Shown here one piece after another: positions 7,022 through 14,796 of a stretch of 17,218 nt of DNA. Position 1 is the stretch's first letter, and every line of letters starts with the position of its first letter. The stretch spans positions 1 through 17,218 of the forward strand of contig JANLTP010000018.1 of assembly GCA_031363055.1 (NCBI GenBank). Reading direction: 5' to 3'. The notes below the pieces were generated by a model. That model saw nothing but the letters and a program-made list of their open reading frames with translations, was not told where the DNA came from and did not search any database. The translations under genes were made by a program, and so were the position numbers. The DNA is from JANLTP01 sp031363055. GTDB lineage: Bacteria; Pseudomonadota; Gammaproteobacteria; Burkholderiales; Burkholderiaceae_E.

Positions 7022-7696
7022 ATGCTGGCGGTCATTGCCACTGATCCAAAAGTTGACCCGACCATGTCCGCACCCCGATTCAGCCCCGCCGCTGACCGAA
7101 ACAAGCAACCCATACTGGAGCAACTTCAGCGGCTATTGCCGGAGCGCGGCAGCGCGCTGGAAATCGCATCCGGAACTGGCCAACATATCGTCTGGTTTGC
7201 TCGCCAGTTGACTGGCTGGACATGGCAGCCGAGCGATCTTCCAGCGAACAACTTTTCGGCGAACGATCTGACTGGCATCTCGGCGGCAGTCGATGAGTCG
7301 GGATTGACGAATATATTGCCAACCTTGTCACTCGATGTCCTGTCACTTGACTGGCCTCTCGCAGGCTCAGCATTCGAGAGGCCCTTTGATCTCATCTATT
7401 GCGCCAACATGCTGCATATATCGCCCTGGGCAACCTGCTCGGGTCTGATGCAAGGCAGCGCTCGTTATCTGTCGCCTGGCGGATTGCTGGTGTTGTACGG
7501 GCCTTATCTTGAGGATGATGTCGTCACGTCGCCTGGCAATCAAGCGTTCGATGAGAGTTTGCGTGCCAGTAACTCGAGCTGGGGCTTGCGCAAGCTGTCG
7601 GACATCGTCGACGAGGCGCAGCGTTGCGGATTTTTGCTGACTGAGCGTTGTCAGATGCCCGCCAATAACCTGCTGTTGGTTTTGAAGATCGCCTGA
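7022..7696 (+). CDS. DUF938-family SAM-dependent methyltransferase-like protein
   Basis: The protein has 224 residues from ATG 7022, or 210 from the in-frame ATG at 7064. The second start begins directly with the family signature RFSPAADRNKQPIL and is equally credible; neither has a strong ribosome site. The glycine-rich SAM-binding motif is LEIASGTGQH, the acidic/WQPSD motif II follows, and YCANMLHISPW and LSPGGLLVLYGPY correspond to motifs IV and V of class I methyltransferases. DUF938 proteins are widespread in proteobacteria and their substrate is unknown to me. The gene stands alone, divergent from the VOC-dehydratase-Bug operon, with a decayed region downstream. Confidence 0.9.
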   Translation: MLAVIATDPKVDPTMSAPRFSPAADRNKQPILEQLQRLLPERGSALEIASGTGQHIVWFARQLTGWTWQPSDLPANNFSANDLTGISAAVDESGLTNILPTLSLDVLSLDWPLAGSAFERPFDLIYCANMLHISPWATCSGLMQGSARYLSPGGLLVLYGPYLEDDVVTSPGNQAFDESLRASNSSWGLRKLSDIVDEAQRCGFLLTERCQMPANNLLLVLKIA

Positions 7697-7789
7697 ATTA
7701 ACCAGCACTTTTGGGGGTTATTCATCCGGCCGGCCGAGGCGCCGGGGCGAAACCTGGCGTATAGCGCAGCCCAGGAGGATAGTGTAACA

Positions 7790-7888
7790 ATGATGGGACG
7801 GGTCCGCCCGAAGGACTGCAACGCCATCGAGCAGCAGTTCGTCGCCCGCATGACCACGACCGTGCTGGCCGAGTCCAGCACCCAATGA
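7790..7888 (+). CDS. Possible 32-residue small ORF preceding the ORF6N fragment
   Basis: An AGGAGG box at 7773-7778 lies about 11 bases before tandem ATG codons (7790 and 7793). The frame runs 32 codons and its TGA overlaps the ATG of the ORF6N fragment as ATGA. The same frame stays open upstream beyond 7730, so this could also be the tail of a longer lost gene. The peptide is not recognisable. It is called only because of the ribosome site and the coupling geometry; it could equally be residue of a degraded gene. Confidence 0.3.
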   Translation: MMGRVRPKDCNAIEQQFVARMTTTVLAESSTQ

Positions 7889-8070
7889 CCGCGCAGCAGA
7901 TCGTGGCACCCGAGGCGATCACGCTGCAAATCGCCACGGTGCGCGGCCAGCGGGTGATCGTGGACGCCGACTTGGCTGCGCTACACGACGTGCCGACCAA
8001 GCGTTTTAACGAGGCCGTCAAGCGCAACCTGGCCAGATTCCTGACCGATTTACATTTTGGCGTGAGGTAA
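7885..8070 (+). pseudogene. Truncated ORF6N-domain (phage antirepressor-type DNA-binding) protein
   Basis: This is a 61-residue fragment. Residues 12-50 match the ORF6N domain: the core is ATVRGQRVIVDADLAALHDV followed by PTKRFNEAVKRNLARF. In full-length relatives this is followed by FMFQLT and more than 100 further residues, with coiled coil or a C-terminal DNA-binding part. Here the match fails after RF, and the frame ends with LTDLHFGVR and TAA. ORF6N proteins are common in prophages and mobile islands, so this is probably a remnant of a mobile-element cargo gene. The N-terminus looks intact, and the start overlaps the preceding small ORF. Loss of everything after the first domain argues against function. 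Confidence 0.7.
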
Positions 8071-8079
8071 TGGGCATGG

Positions 8080-8616
8080 ATGGCCGTGCGCGCTATTGTT
8101 GTCGCCGATCCCATCGCATCGATCAAAACCCTGACCCCCTGGGTGTCTGACAATAATGCCAACGTTCGGCGCTTTGCAAGCGAAGCCAATAGACCGAGAG
8201 GCGTGTGGGCGGCTTCCATTCCATTGCTACGAAAAGAGCCTCACCATGCGTTACCGATAATCGACGAATTACGCTTTGATGCCGAGCGCTATGTGGAGGA
8301 TTCGGTTGCGAACTGGCTAAACGATGCCGCCAAAGATCAGCCTGGCTGGGTCAAGGACGTTCTCGGGCGGTGGGAACATGACGGTGTAGCGGATCGCCTT
8401 ATCCAGCGTGCTGCGCGCTCACTGAAAACCTGTGCAGATCGAGTCACCGCTTTGATTCGACAGACCAGTGGCATACTGCCCCGCAAATACCGGGCAGGAG
8501 AAGGGTACGCCTGCCCTTCACTGTTTAGCGATGACTTGCAACTGCCAAACACCGAGTTGCCTAGCTGCGCATTTAGCCAATTTGACTCAATACGCCCCTC
8601 CTTCACGCTGAAATAA
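8080..8616 (+). pseudogene. Truncated DNA alkylation repair (AlkD-like HEAT-repeat) protein fragment
   Basis: The frame encodes 178 residues. About residues 8-130 resemble the middle of HEAT-repeat DNA alkylation repair proteins. The marker blocks are NVRRFASEANRPRGVWAAS (about 28-46), ALPIIDELRFDAERYVEDSVANWLNDAAKDQP, and an RAARSLKTCADRVTAL segment corresponding to the last HEAT helices. The N-terminal half of the family is missing, and after about residue 130 the sequence no longer follows it (no recognisable C-terminal part). The upstream frame is continuous with the ORF6N fragment except for one TAA at 8068-8070. The ATG at 8080 has no convincing ribosome site. I read it as a gene fragment truncated at both ends, although expression of a short HEAT protein cannot be excluded. 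Confidence 0.6.
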
Positions 8617-8660
8617 CTGACAAACTGGTATCGTTCATTCATGATTGAAGGAGCCGCGAC

Positions 8661-9989
8661 ATGTTAAGTGCCACCGAAAACGAACTGCTGACTCGAACCG
8701 GCGCCGGCACGCCGATGGGCAATTTGTTTCGCCGCTACTGGTTGCCCGTGTTGCTAAGTTCTCAACTGCCCGAGCCAGACTGCCCGCCAGTGCGCGTAAA
8801 AATTCTGGGCGAAGAACTGCTGGCGGTGCGCGACAGCGCCGGCCGCATAGGGCTGATCGAGCCAGTTTGCCCGCATCGCGGCGCGAGCCTCTTCTTCGGT
8901 CGCAATGAAGCCGGCGGTATCCGCTGCGCTTACCACGGCTGGAAATTCGCGATCAACGGCGAGTGCCTGGACGCGCCGACCATTGACTTGGAGCAAATGA
9001 CACAGGTCTGTGAACGCGCCCGAATCAAAGCCTATCCGGCCTGCGATTGGGGTGACTTTGTCTGGGTCTATATGGGTCCGCGAACGACGCCACCGCCGCT
9101 GCCTGAAATGGAATTCGCCAAGCTGCCCGCTTCGCATCGTTATGTATCGAAGAAGCTGCAGGAATGCAATTGGGCACAGGCGGTCGAGGGCGGTGTCGAC
9201 ACCGCGCACTTCTCGTTTCTGCATCAATTGGTGACGCAATCGAGCGACGATCTCAAAGAAAAGACTAATCGCGCATTTCAAGGCTACGCGCGCGGTACGA
9301 TGAATCATGATCATGTGCGCTGGATGCGCGACGATTCGCGGCCGCGCTATCACGTTGCCGCGCATGACGCCGGACTCATTTTGGCCGGCACGCGCCGCGC
9401 CGAGCCCGGCGAAACCTACTGGCGGGTCGCGCAGTTTTTGCTGCCTGCGCATGCGTACACGCCGAGTGCGGCGGCCGGCCAGAGCTATCACGGACAAACC
9501 TTTATTCCGATCGACGACCACTCGTGCTGGGTCTACGTCTACACCTGGAACCCGGCGCAGCCCTTGACCCGCGAGGATCGCGCCTCGTACGACAAGGGCG
9601 CGGTGATCTACCCGGAAATGGACAGCAACTGGGTACCGCGCCGCAACCGCTCGAACGATTATCTGATCGACCGCGATCTGCAAAAGCGCGAAAGTTTTAC
9701 GGGCATTACCGGCGTATCCGAACAAGATCAGGCGATACAGGACAGTCAGGGTTTCATCGCGGATCGGACTCGAGAAATGCTGGGACCTACTGACGTTGGG
9801 GTGGTGCGATTTCGGCGCTTGATGCTGGACCAGGCGCGGGCGGTGCAGTCGGGCGTTGAGCCTGTGTCGGTTGACAATCCGGCCGCGTATTACGTTCGCG
9901 CTGGCGCGATCGTGACCGATGAACACGCCTCGTTTGAGGAGGTGATGGAGCGGCGCTTTGGGCATGCGCTGGGGAAAATTGAACGATGA
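8661..9989 (+). CDS. Rieske non-heme iron oxygenase, phthalate-dioxygenase-like alpha subunit
   Basis: This 442-residue cytosolic oxygenase component uses electrons from a reductase to activate O2 at mononuclear iron. The Rieske [2Fe-2S] site is C70-x-H72 with C89-xx-H92 (CPHRG ... CAYHGWKF). The catalytic site is visible in VEGGVDTAHFSFLH: D180 is the bridging Asp and H183 and H188 are two iron ligands; the third, an Asp, should lie in the C-terminal third. Length and the early MGNLFRRYWLPVLL segment match the phthalate 4,5-dioxygenase group of homo-oligomeric alpha-only oxygenases. That group also contains O-demethylases and hydroxylases, so the substrate is open. The start is supported by GGAG ahead of ATG 8661. 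The TGA overlaps the next start (ATGA at 9986-9989), indicating coupling with a PRISE-like reductase. No ferredoxin or reductase partner gene is in the window. Confidence 0.93.
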   Translation: MLSATENELLTRTGAGTPMGNLFRRYWLPVLLSSQLPEPDCPPVRVKILGEELLAVRDSAGRIGLIEPVCPHRGASLFFGRNEAGGIRCAYHGWKFAINGECLDAPTIDLEQMTQVCERARIKAYPACDWGDFVWVYMGPRTTPPPLPEMEFAKLPASHRYVSKKLQECNWAQAVEGGVDTAHFSFLHQLVTQSSDDLKEKTNRAFQGYARGTMNHDHVRWMRDDSRPRYHVAAHDAGLILAGTRRAEPGETYWRVAQFLLPAHAYTPSAAAGQSYHGQTFIPIDDHSCWVYVYTWNPAQPLTREDRASYDKGAVIYPEMDSNWVPRRNRSNDYLIDRDLQKRESFTGITGVSEQDQAIQDSQGFIADRTREMLGPTDVGVVRFRRLMLDQARAVQSGVEPVSVDNPAAYYVRAGAIVTDEHASFEEVMERRFGHALGKIER

Positions 9990-11092
9990 CTACCCACATG
10001 CCAATGCCCAACAAAAAACATACGATCCTGATCGCCGGCGCCAGCGGCGTCGTAGGCGCGGCTGCGGTAGAGCACTTTGCCGCCCTGCTCGACTGGCATG
10101 TCATCGCGGTCTCGCGGCGCAAACCGATTTTGCCCGAGGGCGTGCAGCATCTGGCGCTCGACTTGACCAACGCTGCGGCTTGCATGGCTGCGGCGACCAG
10201 CCTGGCGAAGGTGACCCACGTTTTGTTTGCGGCGCTTTACGAGCTGCCCGAACTGGTCGCGGGCTGGCGCGACCCAATGCAGATGGCGGTCAACAAAGCG
10301 ATGCTGCGCAACTTGCTCGACGCACTGCAGTCCGCAGCAAAGGGGCTGCGCCACATCACGCTCTTGCAGGGAACCAAAGCCTACGGTGGCCACGTCGAAC
10401 CGGCGCCGGTTCCCGCCAAGGAGCGGTGGCCGCGGCACAAGCACGAGAATTTTTATTGGCTGCAAGAAGATTTGCTGCGCGAGCGCCAGCCGCATTCGGC
10501 CTGGACCTTCACGGTCTTGCGTCCGCAATTGGTGTTCGGCTACGCGATCGGCAGTCCGATGAACATCATCGCGGCGATCGGCGCCTACGCAGCGATACAG
10601 CGCGCCAATGGGCAGCCGTTCAGCTTTCCAGGTGGCGGGCGCTGCGTCAACGCGGCGAGCGATAGCCGACTGATTGCACGCGCCGCCGAATTCGCGGCCA
10701 CGCACGAGATCGCTGCCAATGAAACCTACAACGTTGTCAACGGCGATATGCTGGTTTGGGAAGATATCTGGGCTTCGATTGGCAAGCGATTCGGCATGAG
10801 CGTTGGGCCTGCGCAGCCCTGCGAGCTGGCCAAGGCGATGCCAACGCATGAAGCAGTCTGGACACAAATCGTCGATAAACACGGTCTGCAGCCGCTAAGC
10901 CTTGAACAGATGATCGGCAGTTCATGGCAATTCGCGGATCGATCAATGGCCTATGGAGCGGCGAATCCGGCCGACTCCGTGCTGAGCACCATCAAGCTTC
11001 GCAAGCACGGCTTTGGTGATTGCGAAGATACCGAAGATTCGATTCATTATTGGCTGGAGCGGATGCAGGCGCAGAGGCTATTGCCGCGATAA
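9986..11092 (+). CDS. NAD(P)-dependent reductase of the PRISE (progesterone 5-beta-reductase/iridoid synthase-like) SDR group
   Basis: This is a 368-residue extended/atypical short-chain dehydrogenase. The dinucleotide fold begins at I14 with GASGVVG (18-24), and VSRRKP (42-47) suggests NADPH preference. Instead of the usual YxxxK, it shows the PRISE pattern: K131 in QGTKAYG and Y157 in ENFYWLQED, aligned by eye with K147 and Y179 of Digitalis progesterone 5-beta-reductase. RPQLVFGYAIGSPMN matches the later PRISE block. Known members reduce activated enones by 1,4-addition of hydride; some reduce small enals or iridoid precursors. Bacterial homologues are mostly uncharacterised. It is coupled to the Rieske oxygenase by an ATGA overlap. 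That suggests the oxygenase product, or a downstream ketone or enone, is its substrate (inference). It is convergent with the following VOC gene, only 12 bases between stop codons. Confidence 0.88.
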   Translation: MTTHMPMPNKKHTILIAGASGVVGAAAVEHFAALLDWHVIAVSRRKPILPEGVQHLALDLTNAAACMAAATSLAKVTHVLFAALYELPELVAGWRDPMQMAVNKAMLRNLLDALQSAAKGLRHITLLQGTKAYGGHVEPAPVPAKERWPRHKHENFYWLQEDLLRERQPHSAWTFTVLRPQLVFGYAIGSPMNIIAAIGAYAAIQRANGQPFSFPGGGRCVNAASDSRLIARAAEFAATHEIAANETYNVVNGDMLVWEDIWASIGKRFGMSVGPAQPCELAKAMPTHEAVWTQIVDKHGLQPLSLEQMIGSSWQFADRSMAYGAANPADSVLSTIKLRKHGFGDCEDTEDSIHYWLERMQAQRLLPR

Positions 11093-11104
11093 GTGGGACA
11101 CTAT

Positions 11105-11962
11105 TCAGGAGCACGAAACTTGCGCGCGAAACGTCAACGCCACACCATTGACCGGACCCTCGTCCAGCACCAGTACGCCGTCTGCGCCCGCCGACGACCG
11201 AAAGCCTGCGGCACGCAAAGTGCTCTGCGTGGTGTCGATGCTGGCCACGTAAAAGTGCAGCGAGCGTATCAGCGGACCCGTACGCTGCAACGCCGCAGCT
11301 TTGTCACCGGTGCGGGCGTGTGGTGCGGCCGGACGCTGGAAGTCGACGGTGAAGCGGCCGACGCGTATCTGGCTGCCCTGCGAGCTTGCAATCGGTGACA
11401 CGCCCGCCACCTGGCCGTAGGCAGCCGCGGCGGCCGCGATGTCCTCGACGTTCACGGTCACCCCGGCGATGCCGGTGACCCCCAGCGGATGTTGCTGGTA
11501 GGGCGGCAGCCACACGACCTCGGGTGTCAAGTGCTGGCACAGGAAGGTGCGGCAGCCTGGTGTTGCGTTGACCGGCAGTTGCGTCACGCGGAACTTTGCG
11601 TCGCGCGCGCCGCTCTCGAGCTCCACGGGGCGCGAGAAGTCGACCGGCGGGTCGGCCTGAATGCCCGATGCCCGCAGGCTTTCCCAACATGCCTGCGAAT
11701 CGTCGGTCGAGAACGCGAATGCCGCCGCGCCGTCGCCCCTGGACAGGAACTCCGAGAAGTATTCCGTGACCGGATGCGGCTTGACCACTGACAGCAGTTC
11801 CAGGTAGTCGGTGCCGAACATCATGCAGTGGTTGCGGGTACCGATCGAATGGAAACCGCGCGGCGTCAGGTTAAAGCCCAGCCGGCTCCATGAGGCCTGG
11901 GCGGCGTCGATGTCGTTGATCAGGATCACGACGTGGTCCAGGCCGAGCAGATGAGAACGCAT
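11105..11962 (-). CDS. VOC-family protein with two modules (Glyoxalase_3-like N-terminal domain)
   Basis: The protein has 285 residues from ATG 11962, chosen because AAAGGA lies six bases upstream; a GTG at 11992 inside the permease gene would add ten residues without support. The N-terminal part (LGLDHVVILINDIDAA, then NHCMMFGTDYLELL) fits the glyoxalase-like Glyoxalase_3 domain; H10, H45 and E55 are the likely metal ligands. A second, more divergent module starts near VTGIAGVTVNVEDI (about 155-170) and ends with SLHFYVASI and GPVNGVALTF. The reaction is unknown. It is the last gene of the ABC operon, 22 bases after the permease stop, so it probably acts on the imported compound or its first product. 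Base composition of this operon seems somewhat more GC-rich than the genes to its left. Confidence 0.85.
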   Translation of the reverse strand: MRSHLLGLDHVVILINDIDAAQASWSRLGFNLTPRGFHSIGTRNHCMMFGTDYLELLSVVKPHPVTEYFSEFLSRGDGAAAFAFSTDDSQACWESLRASGIQADPPVDFSRPVELESGARDAKFRVTQLPVNATPGCRTFLCQHLTPEVVWLPPYQQHPLGVTGIAGVTVNVEDIAAAAAAYGQVAGVSPIASSQGSQIRVGRFTVDFQRPAAPHARTGDKAAALQRTGPLIRSLHFYVASIDTTQSTLRAAGFRSSAGADGVLVLDEGPVNGVALTFRAQVSCS

Positions 11963-11984
11963 GTTGTTCCTTTGTTGAGGTGAT

Positions 11985-12887
11985 CTATTCACGCAAGGTT
12001 TCGGCCGGGGAGCCCTTCTTCAACGCCGGCAACGCCAGCGTCAGCAGTACGAACACACCGGTGGCCAGTTTCAGGTCAGCCGGCTTCAGGCCAATCGCCA
12101 GGCCCAGCGACACGAGCTGGTAGTACAGGACGGAGCCGAGCACCGGTGCCGCGATCTGGCGGGCGACGGTGTCCCGACCGATCAGCGTTTCACCGATGAT
12201 CACCGCCGCCAAGCCGGTGATCAGAACACCGAAACCCATCTGCACGTCAGCGAACCCCTGGCTTTGCACGACGATGGCACCGGCCAGTGCCGACAGCCCG
12301 TTGGCCAGCGCCAGGCCGACGATGATGAAGGCCCACGGGTTGATGCGCAGCGACGGCACCAGCGATGGATTGGCACCGACCGCGCGCAGGCTCAGGCCAC
12401 TTTCGGTACGCAGGAACCACAGCAACATCGCCAGGACCAGCGCCGCCAGCAGCACGAACACGACCAACTGCAGATTGATGCTGTTCACCAGGGCGGGCGA
12501 GATGATCGACAGGATGGTTTCATTGGACAGCAGCGCGACATTGGCCTTGCCGAGCACCCGCAGGTTGACGCTGAACAGGATCGTCATCACCAGGATGCCC
12601 GACAACAAGGTGTTGATGCGAAACCGCAGGTGAATGTATGCGGTGGCCGCACCGGCCAGCATGCCGCCCGCGATCGCCAAAAACGTCGCGGGCACTGGAT
12701 GTACACCCGCCAGCAGCAGCACCGCACACAGGCAGCCACCGAGCGGAAAGCTGCCTTCTGATGTCAAGTCCGGGAATGACAGCAGCCGGAACGGGATCAT
12801 CACACCCAGCGCGATGAACGCATAGACCAGGCCCTGCACCAAGGTGACCGGCACGAGATTCCAGAAGCTGAAGGCGATGTCGCTCAT
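11985..12887 (-). CDS. ABC importer permease (COG4120 type)
   Basis: This is a 300-residue inner-membrane protein with about eight or nine hydrophobic helices, of the family related to branched-chain amino acid and ribose permeases. Recognisable blocks are LVYAFIALGVMIPFRLLSFPDLTSEGSFPLGG (about 20-51), the FRINTLLSGILVMT helix, and the GLRAVGANP-like element ESGLSLRAVGANPSL followed by LANGLSALAGAIVVQSQGFADVQMG. This combination marks the uncharacterised ABC group that pairs with COG2984 binding proteins; known members of the same group include tryptophan/tyrosine importers of Gram-positive bacteria. ATG 12887 overlaps the ATPase stop as ATGA. It would form a homodimer, since no second permease is present. 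Confidence 0.9.
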   Translation of the reverse strand: MSDIAFSFWNLVPVTLVQGLVYAFIALGVMIPFRLLSFPDLTSEGSFPLGGCLCAVLLLAGVHPVPATFLAIAGGMLAGAATAYIHLRFRINTLLSGILVMTILFSVNLRVLGKANVALLSNETILSIISPALVNSINLQLVVFVLLAALVLAMLLWFLRTESGLSLRAVGANPSLVPSLRINPWAFIIVGLALANGLSALAGAIVVQSQGFADVQMGFGVLITGLAAVIIGETLIGRDTVARQIAAPVLGSVLYYQLVSLGLAIGLKPADLKLATGVFVLLTLALPALKKGSPAETLRE

Positions 12888-13666
12888 GATGCGAGCAGGA
12901 TCTTGTCGTCGGCCAGGTGGAAACGACGGACCAGCCCGTCGACCGTCAATCCGGGTTTTTCGCCGCCGGCGACGTCGAGCCGGATGCGACCGGCGTCCAT
13001 CATGATCAGCCGGTCACCGTACGAGATGGCCTGCTGCATGTTGTGCGTGATCATCAGCGTGGTGAGCCGGCCGGCCTGCACCGCGCGCAGCGTCGCCTGC
13101 ATCACCAGTTCGGCGGTGCGCGGATCCAGCGCTGCGGTGTGTTCGTCCAGCAGCAGCACGCGCGGCGGGTTGAGCACCGCCATCGCTAGCGCCAGCACCT
13201 GTCGCTGGCCGCCCGACAACGAACCGACGCGCGAACCCAGGCGCTCCTCCAGCCCCAGGCCGAAGCCGGCCAGAGTGGCGCGAAAACGCTCGCGCCGCAC
13301 GGCGGTGAGTGCAGGCGCAAGCCCTCGACCGTGAAACCGCATGTCGGCGAGTGCCAGGTTCTCCTCGATTGTCATGGTCGGTAGCGTGCCACGCAGCGGA
13401 TCCTGCGCCACCCGGGCGACCAGCGCCGCACGACGGTGCTCGGGGCGGCGGGTGACGTCCTGGCCGTCGATGCGTATCGCACCCTGGTCGAGCGATAACA
13501 AACCCGACACCACGTTGAGCAGGGTCGACTTGCCGGCGCCATTGGATCCGATGACGGCGACGAACTGCCCGTCGGGCATCTCCAGATCGATGCCGTCCAG
13601 CGCCACCCGCTGATCGGCCGTACCGGCGTTGAATGTCAGGCGTGCACCGACAAGACTCAGCGTCAT
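12884..13666 (-). CDS. ABC importer ATPase (COG1101 type)
   Basis: This 260-residue nucleotide-binding subunit is complete. It has Walker A GSNGAGKST (40-48), a Q-loop near VARVAQDP, signature LSGGQRQ (150-156), Walker B LLLDE (171-175) followed by the HTAALDP D-loop that is characteristic of this subgroup, and switch histidine H208 in ITHN. It energises uptake together with the downstream permease and the upstream binding protein. The start at 13666 lies four bases after the binding-protein TGA, and the stop overlaps the permease start, so the three are one transcriptional unit. Confidence 0.94.
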   Translation of the reverse strand: MTLSLVGARLTFNAGTADQRVALDGIDLEMPDGQFVAVIGSNGAGKSTLLNVVSGLLSLDQGAIRIDGQDVTRRPEHRRAALVARVAQDPLRGTLPTMTIEENLALADMRFHGRGLAPALTAVRRERFRATLAGFGLGLEERLGSRVGSLSGGQRQVLALAMAVLNPPRVLLLDEHTAALDPRTAELVMQATLRAVQAGRLTTLMITHNMQQAISYGDRLIMMDAGRIRLDVAGGEKPGLTVDGLVRRFHLADDKILLAS

Positions 13667-13670
13667 CGGC

Positions 13671-14627
13671 TCAATCGATCACGTTGGCCGACAGCGACTC
13701 CGGTACCGTGATCTTCCATTGCGCGGCCTGCTTGCGACTGACGATCGGCGTGTAGTCGGACGGACCGGGCCGCCACGATGCAAAGGAAGCCGGCTTTTCG
13801 CCCTGCATGATCTTCATCGCGATACGTCCGGCGGCCGCACCCATCTGTTCGTAGGATACCGCATAGGCGGCAAGGAAGCTGCCGTTCTTCACCGGGGTGT
13901 CGAGTGTGTTGATCGCCGGCACGCCGATCCGCTGGGCGGTTGCGGCGATCACCGGCAGGCTGGTCTGCAGCAGGTTCGACTGGATGATGAACAGCGCATC
14001 AACACGGCCGCTCAGTGACTGCAGCCGTTGCGCGATGTCGTTGGGACCGTCGATGCCGACCTCCACGATATCGAGCCCCGCCTTCGCCGCCGCCGTACGC
14101 ATCTCGGCGATGTTGGTGCGGTCATTGTCTTCGGCCGGGTTGAACGGCACGCCGATGCGCTTCGCAGCGGGCATCAACTGCTTGACGAACGCCAGCGAGG
14201 CATTGAAGTCCGGGTAGAGCGTGGCACCCGCGTGGGTGGCCGAACCCGCCTGCCACGACGGCACGATCTGCGCGACCACTGGATCGACCACCGACATGAA
14301 CACGATCGGAATGCTCTTGTCGGTCACTACCCGGATCGACGACTGAGCCACCGGAGTGGTCACGGTGAGGATCAGCGCCGGCTTCTTGGACGCTGCATTG
14401 GTCAGCAGTTGCGGGATCAGCGTACGGTCAAAATTGATGTGCTGATCGTCATAGACCACGCCAGTGCCTTCGGCCAGGCCCTGCCTCTTGAGTTCACCCT
14501 TGAAACCGTCGATGGCGGCACGCAGCGCCGGGTGTTCACCGAAGTTGGCGATGGCAATCGTCTTGGGCTGCGCTAGCGCGCTGCCGGACAACGCGATGAA
14601 CAGCCAGGGCAGAATTTTGGTCAACAT
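13671..14627 (-). CDS. ABC importer periplasmic binding protein (COG2984 type)
   Basis: The protein has 318 residues from ATG 14627, with GGGAG about eight bases upstream and a classical signal peptide directly after the start (MLTKILPWLFIALSGSALAQ, cleavage near residue 20). A longer in-frame extension exists back to 14831, but it would bury the signal peptide. The mature part shows the two-lobed layout of COG2984: IAIANFGEHPALRAAIDGFK, LILTVTTPVAQSS, IPIVFMSVVDPV, RIGVPFNPAEDN, DALFIIQSN and YEQMGAAAGRIAMKIMQGEKPA near the C-terminus. In characterised relatives the ligand is an aromatic amino acid (tryptophan or tyrosine), but most proteobacterial members have no known ligand. First gene of the operon. 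Confidence 0.92.
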   Translation of the reverse strand: MLTKILPWLFIALSGSALAQPKTIAIANFGEHPALRAAIDGFKGELKRQGLAEGTGVVYDDQHINFDRTLIPQLLTNAASKKPALILTVTTPVAQSSIRVVTDKSIPIVFMSVVDPVVAQIVPSWQAGSATHAGATLYPDFNASLAFVKQLMPAAKRIGVPFNPAEDNDRTNIAEMRTAAAKAGLDIVEVGIDGPNDIAQRLQSLSGRVDALFIIQSNLLQTSLPVIAATAQRIGVPAINTLDTPVKNGSFLAAYAVSYEQMGAAAGRIAMKIMQGEKPASFASWRPGPSDYTPIVSRKQAAQWKITVPESLSANVID

Positions 14628-14692
14628 GCTGGTGACTCCCTCGAATCGATAGGTGATGGGTGGCAGGCGTACCGGCATTCTATGGGCACATT

Positions 14693-14786
14693 TGCTCGAG
14701 CGTAGCGCCAAAGCGACCACCGATTCATAAATCAGCAGTACACCGACGGTCGCCAACGTGGCGATCCAGGTCAGGTCAAAATTCAT
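14693..14786 (-). pseudogene. Short hydrophobic fragment, possibly the N-terminus of a DUF599-like membrane protein
   Basis: From ATG 14786 the minus strand encodes about 31 residues with one strong membrane helix (WIATLATVGVLLIYESVV). The pattern of an early helix containing a conserved Tyr resembles the first helix of DUF599 proteins, but the match is by eye and weak. After LALRSS the sequence becomes unlike any domain and runs in frame into the ABC binding protein. It lies between the YeeE pair and the ABC operon, and could be a gene remnant at a rearrangement boundary. Confidence 0.3.
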
Positions 14787-14796
14787 CGGTACGTAT

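Noticed and set aside
8754..9965. Long minus-strand open frame (403 codons) opposite the Rieske gene
   Set aside because: The plus strand has unambiguous Rieske and iron motifs throughout; the antisense frame has no recognisable domain and is explained by GC-rich codon bias.
9890..10882. 330-codon minus-strand frame opposite the PRISE-like gene
   Set aside because: It overlaps two well-supported plus-strand genes and shows no family motif.
11963..11992. GTG start adding ten residues to the VOC protein
   Set aside because: The ATG at 11962 has AAAGGA at the right distance and begins right before the conserved domain.
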